From: Liquorilactobacillus sicerae
Lineage (GTDB): Bacteria; Bacillota; Bacilli; Lactobacillales; Lactobacillaceae
Direction of reading: 5' to 3'
Length of the DNA stretch: 38,941 nt
Assembly (NCBI RefSeq): GCF_029916425.1
Contig: NZ_JAHAVQ010000018.1
Span: 1-38,941, forward strand
This document shows, piece by piece, positions 1 through 6,479 of the stretch. The first letter of the stretch is position 1; each line of letters opens with the position of its first letter. The notes under the pieces were generated by a model. It made no database searches, was not told the DNA's origin, and worked only from the letters and a program-made list of their open reading frames with translations. Position numbers and translations under genes: made by a program.

Positions 1-110
1 ACTCAACTTTTTAAAAGATGCAAGCATCAATCAAAAAGTCTCGTTCGACTTGCATGTATTAGGCACGCCGCCAGCGTTCGTCCTGAGCCAGGATCAAACT
101 CTCATTTTAA
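1..110 (-). rRNA. rrs: 16S ribosomal RNA, 5' end (partial)
   Basis: The minus strand carries the universal bacterial 16S 5' signature: the complement of AGAGTTTGATCCTGGCTCAG lies at 83-102, followed by the conserved GACGAACGCTGGCGGCGTGC stretch and then the variable V1 region down to position 1. The mature 5' end should lie about eight bases upstream of AGAGTTTG, near 110, by analogy with other 16S genes. The gene runs off the left edge, so only about 110 bases are present. The V1 sequence looks like Lactobacillaceae but I cannot fix the genus by eye. Confidence 0.97.
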
Positions 111-282
111 AGTTTGTGACTCAAATTATTACTAGCGAATTGACTTCGCAAATGTTGTCCTTTTTCAAGGCCCTGCACATTTGTTTATCGAAACTTTGTT
201 CAGTTTTCAAAGGTCTACTGGCTTACTGTCCACAGTCCTTCATTCAAAGAAGAAATGCTTTACTGTAACAGCAACGTTTTAT
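111..282 (-). other. pre-16S leader
   Basis: Transcribed leader between the rRNA promoter and the mature 16S 5' end. It contains a CTTTGAAAACTGAACAAAG stretch (about 187-205, minus strand) of the kind common in lactobacillus rRNA leaders, where leader and trailer sequences pair for RNase processing. The short open frame at 50-268 on the other strand overlaps 16S and is not a gene. Confidence 0.6.
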
Positions 283-311
283 ATAATACCGTGAAACAGT
301 TATAACGTCAA
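283..311 (-). promoter_or_regulatory. rRNA operon promoter
   Basis: On the minus strand a -35 TTGACG (306-311) and a -10 TATTAT (283-288) are separated by exactly 17 bases, about 170 bases upstream of the 16S gene. This is a good vegetative promoter for the rRNA operon. A weaker AT-rich promoter-like stretch lies further upstream, around 355-400, but I cannot place it firmly. Confidence 0.7.
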
Positions 312-756
312 GTATAAATTCCAAAAAATCACTATTCAAAGCTTCTTTGATTTATTAATTTGCGAATATTATGAGCATTAATAAGCTAATCGTAAATAAA
401 ATGTAGAACTATTTTTTTAAAACAAATTGATCAATTCAAAACTGTGAATAAAAGACGAATTATAAAAAATGCTTTTTTCAAAAAAATTTATTGACTGACA
501 ATTGTAAAATATGGAAAAGAAGCCATGACTTTTTAAGTCAATCTGCTTCATTGAATATTTACGCAATTCTCCTATAGAAAAACTTCTTCTATATATAGAA
601 ATAAATCATTCACCTTACTTTTGCTAAAATCTTTCCTGCAATTGTGCAAAACCCTTCTGTCCAACAATCACTCCGCCATTAATCATCCGCCTTCCTATAT
701 GTATATGACAGGTTTTTCAGTCACCAGTAAAAACAATTAATTTTAAAAAACAATAT
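312..756. other. AT-rich intergenic region
   Basis: About 445 bases between the rRNA promoter and the mannose operon terminator. I see no convincing gene. The only coding-like item is a 20-codon frame at 624-686 on the minus strand, with a GGAAGG just upstream (MINGGVIVGQKG...), which I do not recognise. A small dyad TGACTTTTTAAGTCA lies near 525-540. Confidence 0.5.
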
Positions 757-793
757 AAAAAAATGATCATCGTGGCAAAAGCCAAAATGATCA
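757..793 (-). terminator. terminator of mannose PTS operon
   Basis: On the minus strand a hairpin with arms TGATCAT(TTTGGC) and (GCCACG)ATGATCA and a TTTT loop is followed by seven T residues. It sits 13 bases beyond the stop of the DUF956 gene, so it ends the EIIB-EIIAB-EIIC-EIID-DUF956 transcript. Confidence 0.85.
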
Positions 794-805
794 GTGCACT
801 GTTAC

Positions 806-1210
806 TTATTTTTTCCTGTTATTTTTCTTCCTTTGTTCAAATTCTATTTTCATATTTCCCAAACCGCGGCCGATAATCTGCTTGGAGGTCAGCGCGCGGA
901 ACATCTTATTTGGTCCAAGATGATCCCGCATAGCTCGTAAAACTTTTTTTGGCTGTTTGGATGCAAACATAAATTGACCATTTCTTTTAGTATTGATTGC
1001 ATAACGAGGAATCCACTTGCCTTTGAGTAAAACCGACGCTTCAACGTAATCAATCTCTGTCCAGGGAATTTGAATATATTTATTTTTGTCACGCGAATTA
1101 TAAAATTCAAAAGCATTGTTGCCAACCATTACTTGACCATACTCGCTTAATCCCATAAAAGATGTCGCATCAGCAACCAAATCGACTTTCGTATTGAGCG
1201 ACTGTACCAT
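806..1210 (-). CDS. manO: DUF956 family protein (ManO-like), mannose PTS operon
   Basis: A 134-residue soluble protein without signal peptide or membrane segments. The N-terminal MVQSLNTKVDLVADATSF, the central IQIPWTEIDYVEASVLLKGK and the basic C-terminal tail (EQRKKNNRKK) are typical of the DUF956 family, which almost always follows mannose-type PTS genes in Firmicutes. In some species it has been called ManO and linked to regulation of the mannose PTS; its biochemical role is not settled. ATG start with a GGAGGG ribosome site seven bases upstream. It is the last gene of the operon, about 100 bases after EIID and just before the terminator. Confidence 0.85.
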   Translation of the reverse strand: MVQSLNTKVDLVADATSFMGLSEYGQVMVGNNAFEFYNSRDKNKYIQIPWTEIDYVEASVLLKGKWIPRYAINTKRNGQFMFASKQPKKVLRAMRDHLGPNKMFRALTSKQIIGRGLGNMKIEFEQRKKNNRKK

Positions 1211-1306
1211 TTTCTTCCCTCCTCACCAGAATCTTTAGTTTAATTATAAAACAAAAGAACAGCCTTATCCAAGATAAATAAGGCTGCCCGCAAACTTGAC
1301 CAAATA

Positions 1307-2221
1307 TTAAAGCAAACCGATAACGTGTCCCACAACACCTACAACAAAGAGACTTAAAATAATTACGATCGGTGAAACTTTCTTCTTTAGTAACCACATG
1401 CACAGGAAGGTCAACAGCAAACCTGCTAAGCCTGGAATCAAAGAATCCAAGTTATCCTGTAAAGTCTTAGTTTGATAGCTGGTCAGAGATAAACCATTTT
1501 GATATTCAGTAAATGCTTTAGCCAACCCTGAATGAGTCAATGGAATCTTATCCCAATCAATATAAGCACCAGAACTTAACTTAACCTTTGAAACAACAGG
1601 TACAAAGCTAATACTTACCCACCGTTCAACCAAAGCTGCCAAAACAAACATACCCATCATTGAAGCAACACTTGTTACATCATGCAGCAAACCACCGGAA
1701 AGGTCATCGGTGATTTTTGAACCCGTACGATAACCAAATTCCTGAGTATACCACATAAATGCCCACCGAATCGCATTCCAAAGCACGAAGAATAAAATTG
1801 GTCCTAAAATATTGCCGCTGATTGCTAAGGAAGCACCTAAAGCACCTAAAATTGGCCGAACAGTATACCAGAAGACTGGATCACCAACACCAGCCAGCGG
1901 GCCCATCATACCAACTTTCACACCTTGAATCGCAACATCATCAACTTCAGCACCATTTGCCCGTTCCTCTTCCAATGCTAGCGTAACACCGATAACTGGT
2001 GAAGCTAAGTATGGATGAGTATTAAAGAATTCAAGATGGCGTTTTAAAGCTGCTGCACGATCTTCTTTTTTAGGATAAAGTTTTTTAATTGCTGGGATCA
2101 AAGCATAGCACCAGCCACCATTTTGCATACGTTCGTAGTTCCATGAGCCTTGAATGAAAGTTGAACGCCAAGCAACGGCTAACCGATCCTTTTTGGTCAA
2201 TTGAATCTTGTTTTCTGCCAT
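1307..2221 (-). CDS. manN: PTS mannose/fructose/sorbose family EIID
   Basis: EIID subunit (304 residues) of a mannose-family phosphotransferase permease. With EIIC it forms the membrane channel that takes up hexoses while EIIAB phosphorylates them. Family signs: N-terminal LTKKDRLAVAWRSTFIQGSWNYERMQNGGW, then the conserved GVKVGMMGPLAGVGDPVFW segment, a long middle region that is largely cytoplasmic or membrane-associated, and a C-terminal hydrophobic helix (residues about 275-304). Length matches the family (about 300). ATG start preceded by GGGAGG. It begins 18 bases after the EIIC stop and is co-transcribed. Natural substrates are likely mannose and glucose, but specificity cannot be read by eye. 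Confidence 0.95.
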   Translation of the reverse strand: MAENKIQLTKKDRLAVAWRSTFIQGSWNYERMQNGGWCYALIPAIKKLYPKKEDRAAALKRHLEFFNTHPYLASPVIGVTLALEEERANGAEVDDVAIQGVKVGMMGPLAGVGDPVFWYTVRPILGALGASLAISGNILGPILFFVLWNAIRWAFMWYTQEFGYRTGSKITDDLSGGLLHDVTSVASMMGMFVLAALVERWVSISFVPVVSKVKLSSGAYIDWDKIPLTHSGLAKAFTEYQNGLSLTSYQTKTLQDNLDSLIPGLAGLLLTFLCMWLLKKKVSPIVIILSLFVVGVVGHVIGLL

Positions 2222-2239
2222 TTTCTATTCCTCCCTCTC

Positions 2240-3052
2240 TTAATAGTCGTTTAGAATGTCATCTAGCGAATCGCCGCCGTTGCCGCCATTTCCGCCGTTG
2301 CCGCCATTATTATTTTCAGCTTTCTTTGTTAAAGTCAGGTACATCAAAGAAAGCGCTAATCCCAAAGCACCAATTGCAATCAAAGTTAAATCGGTAATTG
2401 TGGCAACTACGAAGCCAATTGCAAAGAATGGCCATACTTCGCGGCTAGCCATCATGTTGATAACCATTGCATACCCAACGGCAACAACCATGCCGCCACC
2501 AATTTTCATACCATCATTTAACCAATCAGGCATTGCATTTAAAGCAGCTCTAACACTTGCAGTTGGAATGAACATCATAGCAGCTGCTGGAAGTGCAATT
2601 CTTAATCCTTGCATACCGATCGCAATAACTTGCCAAAAATCAATCTTACGATAATCTCCTTTTTCAGCTGCTGCATCCATAAAGTGAATAATCGGAACAG
2701 CTAAAGTACGTGCAATCATGGTTAAGAATAAACCAGCTACAGCCAATGGGACAGCCACCGCAACGGCTGTGCCAACACCTTTAGAGCCTTGACCACCTAA
2801 AACTAAAATAATAGCTGAAGCAACTGCGGCCAATGCAGCATCAGGAGCAACTGCGGCACCAATGTTAGCCCAACCTAAAGCAATCATTTGTAATTGACCA
2901 CCTAGGATAACACATGGTATCAACTGGCCAGTAACTAGCCCGATCAATGTACATGCAACTAATGGTTGATGAAATTGAAATTCATCCAAAATACCTTCCA
3001 TCCCCGCAAAGAATGCGACGATGACAACTAGAATAATCGATATTGCAGACAT
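2240..3052 (-). CDS. manM: PTS mannose/fructose/sorbose family EIIC
   Basis: EIIC subunit (270 residues), the polytopic membrane component of the mannose-family permease. The start MSAISIILVVIVAFFAGMEG and the following GILDEFQFHQPLVACTLIGL are classic EIIC-Man sequence, followed by several hydrophobic segments up to about residue 240. The C-terminus is odd: after LTLTKKAE it carries a low-complexity tail of NNN then repeated GGN units ending in DSLDDILNDY, encoded by a GC-rich repeat at about 2272-2308. ATG start, AAGGAGG nine bases upstream. Lies between EIIAB and EIID. Confidence 0.95.
   Translation of the reverse strand: MSAISIILVVIVAFFAGMEGILDEFQFHQPLVACTLIGLVTGQLIPCVILGGQLQMIALGWANIGAAVAPDAALAAVASAIILVLGGQGSKGVGTAVAVAVPLAVAGLFLTMIARTLAVPIIHFMDAAAEKGDYRKIDFWQVIAIGMQGLRIALPAAAMMFIPTASVRAALNAMPDWLNDGMKIGGGMVVAVGYAMVINMMASREVWPFFAIGFVVATITDLTLIAIGALGLALSLMYLTLTKKAENNNGGNGGNGGNGGDSLDDILNDY
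2272..2308 (-). repeat. GGN-coding microsatellite in EIIC tail
   Basis: Tandem nine-base-scale repeat of GCCGCC(A/G)TT on the plus strand, coding for four Gly-Gly-Asn units near the EIIC C-terminus. It is far more GC-rich than its surroundings and could change length by slippage. Confidence 0.8.
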
Positions 3053-3084
3053 GTTAATCCTCCTTTTTTTAGCTCGGTCAACAA

Positions 3085-4080
3085 TTAGCTATTTTTAGCT
3101 ATTTCTGACTTAGCTTTATTAAGCAATTCATCCATATTCTCGCCTGAATCATTTGGAACCTTACGAACATCAAACTTGATTCCCTTGGCTTTTAATTCTT
3201 CAAAAGTATCAACATCGGTCTGATCCATTGAAAGAACTTTGTTGACAACCACTTTGCCAACTGAATGCGCCATTGAGCCGATATTCAATTCCTTAATATC
3301 AACGCCACCTTTGATGGCCCGTAAAGCATCCTCAGGGTTTTCAAATAACAGTAACGCTTTAGTATTACCAAAACGTGGATCCTTGGCAATTTCAATTAGT
3401 TTCTTAATTGGAATAACATTTGCTTTGATAGAAGGCGGAGCAGCTTGAACAATCAGCTTCTTGCGCAAATCATCATGTGCAACGTTATCAGAAACAACAA
3501 TAATTCGAGTTGGTTGAACCGTCTTCGACCAGGCAGTTGCAACTTGCCCGTGCAACAGACGTGAATCGATTCGAGCTAAAACATATTTGATCTTGCCATC
3601 GCCAACAACCGTTCCTGGAGCTAAACGACCATTCCCTTTTCTGCCGCCGTTTCCTTTAACTGCCGCTTTAGGTTTTGGCTGCAGTGACTCTGGTTTAACT
3701 TTCACTCCATCTTTAGCAGTTTCAATAATATGAGCCGCAATTTCATGAGCTGAGTTCATCGACATCCGAGATGCATATGCTTCGATCACCATTGGCAGAT
3801 TCATGCCGGCAACAAGAGCCCATTTGTCTTTATGAGCTTCTAATAAATTGTTTGCCTGATTAAATGGTGTCCCGCCCCATAAGTCGATTAAGAATAACAC
3901 TTGATCTTGATCTTCAAATGATGCAATCGCCTTTTCCATTTTGGCTCTAACATCATTTGGGCCCTCATTTGGCATCAAGGTTACGGCTGCAACATCTTTT
4001 TGTTCGCCAAAAATCATTGAGCCGGATTGATAGATGCCATCTGCAAAGCCGCCGTGACTTGCTAGGATAATTCCTACCAT
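3085..4080 (-). CDS. manL: PTS mannose-family EIIAB fusion
   Basis: Cytoplasmic phosphotransfer subunit (331 residues) with two domains. EIIA, residues 1-130: MVGIILASHGGFADG carries the phospho-accepting His9, and LFLIDLWGGTPFNQA is the conserved EIIA-Man loop. EIIB, residues about 165-331: VLARIDSRLLHGQVATAW holds the phospho-accepting His of the RLLHGQV motif. The linker between them (about 135-160) is rich in Pro, Lys, Gly and Asn (KPKAAVKGNGGRKGNG). HPr-phosphate passes phosphate to EIIA, then EIIB, then sugar. ATG start with AGGAGG 10 bases upstream. It follows the stand-alone EIIB after a 110-base gap. Confidence 0.95.
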   Translation of the reverse strand: MVGIILASHGGFADGIYQSGSMIFGEQKDVAAVTLMPNEGPNDVRAKMEKAIASFEDQDQVLFLIDLWGGTPFNQANNLLEAHKDKWALVAGMNLPMVIEAYASRMSMNSAHEIAAHIIETAKDGVKVKPESLQPKPKAAVKGNGGRKGNGRLAPGTVVGDGKIKYVLARIDSRLLHGQVATAWSKTVQPTRIIVVSDNVAHDDLRKKLIVQAAPPSIKANVIPIKKLIEIAKDPRFGNTKALLLFENPEDALRAIKGGVDIKELNIGSMAHSVGKVVVNKVLSMDQTDVDTFEELKAKGIKFDVRKVPNDSGENMDELLNKAKSEIAKNS

Positions 4081-4134
4081 CTCTAATACCTCCTAAAAAT
4101 TTATTCCCTTGAATCTATCAAGCTCTAAGGGTTG

Positions 4135-4155
4135 TAAAGTGCTGCTTTACTTTGT
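4135..4155 (-). other. small hairpin between EIIB and EIIAB genes
   Basis: GTAAAG-TGCTG-CTTTAC dyad within the 110-base gap between the stand-alone EIIB and EIIAB genes. It has no T-tract typical of a terminator, so a processing or mRNA-stability role is possible. Weak evidence. Confidence 0.35.
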
Positions 4156-4190
4156 TCAAAAACAGCTGCTGTTCACCACCTTTCAATTAA

Positions 4191-4688
4191 TTAAACCAGC
4201 TTTTTATCTTGCAAAGCTTTCCAGAGATCTTTGGAGTTATCACCAGAAACTTTGCGAACATCCAGCTCGATTCCTAGTCGATGCATCCAAATAAAAGCCA
4301 TCACATCTTTTTTGCTGACGGCAATCGTATCTGTTACCATCATCCGATCATTGTCAAAGCTTAAAGCCCCAATGTTGACTTTTTTGACTTTGATACCACC
4401 TGAAATCAAACGCATCGCATCAACTGGGTTTTCGACTAGAATCAAGACTTGCAAAAAATCGAACCGTGGATCTCGATAAATGCTGATCATCTTAAAAACC
4501 GGGATAACGTTGACCTTGATGCCTGGCGGAGCCGCTTGAAATAACAGTGTTCGCCTGATACGATCATGGGCAGCGCTATCAGAAACAACTAAGATTCGAT
4601 TGACTTTAGTTACCTTCGCCCAATTAGTTGTGACCTGGCCATGCAACAAACGGCTATCAATTCTAAATAAGCGGATATCCATTGGCAT
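4191..4688 (-). CDS. PTS mannose-family EIIB, stand-alone
   Basis: A separate EIIB protein of about 165 residues. MDIRLFRIDSRLLHGQVTTNW contains the RLLHGQV phosphohistidine motif, and the protein continues with the family pattern LFQAAPPGIKVNVIPVFKM. It is clearly similar to the EIIB half of the downstream EIIAB gene, so the operon carries two EIIB modules. Several starts are in frame (GTG 4697, ATG 4694, 4688, 4682); I chose 4688 because AGGTGA lies five bases upstream. It is the first gene after the sigma-54-type promoter. It may serve as a second EIIB of different specificity or as a regulatory phosphate donor; that is inference. Confidence 0.9.
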   Translation of the reverse strand: MPMDIRLFRIDSRLLHGQVTTNWAKVTKVNRILVVSDSAAHDRIRRTLLFQAAPPGIKVNVIPVFKMISIYRDPRFDFLQVLILVENPVDAMRLISGGIKVKKVNIGALSFDNDRMMVTDTIAVSKKDVMAFIWMHRLGIELDVRKVSGDNSKDLWKALQDKKLV

Positions 4689-4787
4689 TTTCATCACCTA
4701 AACCCTAGTATCAAAAATGAAAAAGAAATAATTGAACAACAGCCTTCTAACATAACACTCAATTAAAAAGCACTTCACCCTTTTTAT

Positions 4788-4805
4788 AAGCAAACTTCAT
4801 GCCAA
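4788..4805 (-). promoter_or_regulatory. sigma-54 (-24/-12) promoter of mannose PTS operon
   Basis: On the minus strand the sequence TTGGCATGAAGTTTGCTT matches the sigma-54 consensus TGGCAC-N5-TTGC: GG of -24 and GC of -12 are correctly spaced, with one mismatch (T for the last C of GGCAC). It lies about 100 bases upstream of the EIIB start, in the only position expected for this operon. Mannose-family PTS operons in Firmicutes are commonly driven by RpoN with a LevR/ManR activator. Confidence 0.8.
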
Positions 4806-4807
4806 CT

Positions 4808-4826
4808 TTTGTGTATCGCTTACAAA
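4808..4826 (-). promoter_or_regulatory. dyad / cre-like site upstream of -24 box
   Basis: TTTGTAAGCGATACACAAA on the minus strand has TTTGT...ACAAA arms and contains TGTAAGCGATACACA, which resembles a CcpA cre site with one extra base in the right half. It abuts the -24 element. It could bind CcpA; it is closer to the promoter than a usual activator site for a LevR-type protein. Confidence 0.4.
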
Positions 4827-4856
4827 GCCTTTATTGCCGTACTTTAAATAAAATTT

Positions 4857-4896
4857 AAAAAACGACACACTATTTTTAAATAGTGTGTCGTTTTTC
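4857..4896. terminator. bidirectional terminator
   Basis: A perfect 12-base stem, AACGACACACTA (4861-4872) and TAGTGTGTCGTT (4881-4892), with an eight-base AT loop, A-rich on the left and T-rich on the right. It lies five bases beyond the stop of the regulator fragment and can end transcription from either side, isolating the sigma-54 operon. Confidence 0.85.
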
Positions 4897-4900
4897 TGTG

Positions 4901-5365
4901 TCAGTGTTTTTGCATTTCTGTGTCAAAAAGTTCATAAATATAATATGTTTCCGCAGTTTCTAATTTCAAATTCAAAGTTTCTTGCAAAATATCATTGGCC
5001 TGCTCAATAATTTTAAAGGAGGGCCTCTTTATCACTTCTGCCAATTGTTGAGGATCGACCTTCATCTGTGAATTAGTTAGGCAACGTTCAATTGCTCCTG
5101 CTAAGTGCATAATTAAACTGATTCGAAATGAATTATCCATCTCCAGCTGCTGACGATGATCAATGAAATCACAGTAGCTTTCAAGGATCTTAACAATTTT
5201 GGTTGGATTAATAAAAGTAAAATACTGACTAAGATACTGTTCAGCTAGTTTTTCGCTTTCCTCAGCTGATAACTTCCACTGAAAAATAATTAAATTCCAG
5301 TTTAGCAAGCCGCTTGAGTTTACACCAATCACGTCAGCCAGTATTATGAAAACGAGGATACCCTT
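4901..5365 (-). pseudogene. remnant of LevR/ManR-type sigma-54 activator (C-terminal PRD)
   Basis: An open frame of 155 codons runs from just after a TAA at 5366-5368 to a TGA at 4901; the first possible start inside it is GTG at 5332. The translated product is a PTS regulation domain: FINPTKIVKILESYCDFID, then NSFRISLIMHLAGAIERCL with the conserved PRD histidine, which matches the last domain of LevR-type activators. Full-length LevR proteins are about 900 residues with HTH, AAA+, PRD and EII-like domains; all of that is missing. There is no ribosome binding site at the GTG. Location next to a sigma-54 mannose PTS operon supports the assignment. Best read as a decayed activator truncated by deletion; an expressed lone PRD cannot be excluded. 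Confidence 0.75.
5319..5347 (+). promoter_or_regulatory. promoter of beta-hydroxyacid dehydrogenase gene
   Basis: TTTACA (5319-5324) and TATTAT (5342-5347) separated by 17 bases, 56 bases before the TTG start. The promoter lies inside the residual coding frame of the regulator fragment on the other strand. Confidence 0.6.
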
Positions 5366-5403
5366 TTATTTTTAGATTTCGTTTTCAGAAAGGAAGGATC
5401 TAC

Positions 5404-6261
5404 TTGAAAATTGGTTTTATTGGAACCGGCGTTATGGGGGCAGCAATCGCTGAAAATTTGTTGAAAGACGGACAGCAACTAGCCGTCTACAACCGGACTA
5501 AAAGCAAGACTGATCAGTTAGTCGCTGATGGGGCAGTTTGGTGTGATAGCCCGGCACAAGTTGCTAAAACTAGCAATGTTGTCTTTACAATGGTCGGTTT
5601 TCCACAAGATGTCGAAGAAGTTTATTTTGGCGAACAAGGGATCTTCAAAACTTTAACTCCCGGATCAGCAGTTGTTGATATGACGACCAGCAAACCTTCG
5701 CTAGCAGCTAAAATTGGTCAATATGCTGCTGAGCATGATTTTGCTGCTTTGGATGCCCCAGTTTCTGGTGGTGATATTGGAGCCAAGCAAGCAACGCTAA
5801 CAATTATGGTTGGTGGCTCAAAAGCCGCTTACGAACGCTTACTGCCGCTTTTTAAGATTATTGGTCAAACTACGACTTATTTTGGCCCGGCTGGTGCTGG
5901 ACAACACGCTAAGATGGCAAATCAAATCATGATTGCCGGAACGATGACTGGTTTGACAGAAATGCTGCTCTATACCCGTAAAGCCGGCCTAGATGAACAA
6001 AAGGTGTTGACGGCTTTGTCAAATGGCGGTGCTGACAATTGGAGCATGGAAAATTATGTCCCACGGATTTTAAAAAATGATTACACTCCCGGATTTTTTG
6101 CCCGCCATTTCTTAAAGGATCTGCGGATCGCTTTAGAAGAAGCTGATAAAATGGGCTTGGATCTGCGAGCAACCGAAAATGCTAAGCGTCTATACGAAAT
6201 CATGGTCGACGTCAAAGGACTCGGCAATCAGGGCACTCAAGGTTTAATCAACATTTATTGA
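5404..6261 (+). CDS. NAD(P)-dependent beta-hydroxyacid dehydrogenase (3-hydroxyisobutyrate dehydrogenase family)
   Basis: A 285-residue oxidoreductase. The N-terminal Rossmann fold starts MKIGFIGTGVMGAAIAENLL (GxGxMG dinucleotide motif), followed by the substrate motif DAPVSGGDIGAKQATL (about 120-135) and the catalytic-lysine helix GAGQHAKMANQ (about 165-175). Family members reduce or oxidise beta-hydroxyacids such as tartronate semialdehyde, 3-hydroxyisobutyrate or succinic semialdehyde; the exact substrate is not readable. The start is TTG, chosen because AAGGAAGG lies seven to eight bases upstream and the GxGxMG motif follows at the usual distance. Single-gene transcript with its own promoter and terminator. 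Confidence 0.9.
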   Translation: MKIGFIGTGVMGAAIAENLLKDGQQLAVYNRTKSKTDQLVADGAVWCDSPAQVAKTSNVVFTMVGFPQDVEEVYFGEQGIFKTLTPGSAVVDMTTSKPSLAAKIGQYAAEHDFAALDAPVSGGDIGAKQATLTIMVGGSKAAYERLLPLFKIIGQTTTYFGPAGAGQHAKMANQIMIAGTMTGLTEMLLYTRKAGLDEQKVLTALSNGGADNWSMENYVPRILKNDYTPGFFARHFLKDLRIALEEADKMGLDLRATENAKRLYEIMVDVKGLGNQGTQGLINIY

Positions 6262-6278
6262 TCACTATAAATTTGCTA

Positions 6279-6321
6279 AAGCAGCTACTCAAGTTTAAAA
6301 ACTTGGCGCTGCTTTTTATTA
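6279..6321 (+). terminator. terminator after beta-hydroxyacid dehydrogenase
   Basis: Imperfect hairpin AAGCAGC...CAAGTTT / AAACTTG...GCTGCTT followed by TTTTT, about 20 bases after the stop codon. Confidence 0.8.
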
Positions 6322-6433
6322 ACAACTTTTTCACAATTTGGCAGCTCCAGCAAACTAATGTTAACAATAAAAATGCTTAATAGCTAAAGATTAGATTGAC
6401 ATTTTGCAAAGTAATGAGCAAAATATAGTTATT

Positions 6434-6470
6434 AAAAAGCCTTGACTGCTTGAATAGTCAAAGCTTTTAA
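6434..6470 (-). terminator. terminator after ndh
   Basis: Stem AAAAGCcTTGACT (6435-6447) with AGTCAAaGCTTTT (6455-6468), ten bases beyond the stop of the NADH dehydrogenase gene; A/T runs on both sides could make it bidirectional. Confidence 0.75.
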
Positions 6471-6479
6471 TAATTAAGC

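Noticed and set aside
50..268. 72-codon plus-strand ORF at the left edge
   Set aside because: It overlaps the 16S rRNA gene and its leader on the other strand; no ribosome binding site and no recognisable protein.
2256..2654. 132-codon plus-strand ORF
   Set aside because: Antisense to EIIC; the Pro-rich start is only the complement of the GGN-coding repeat.
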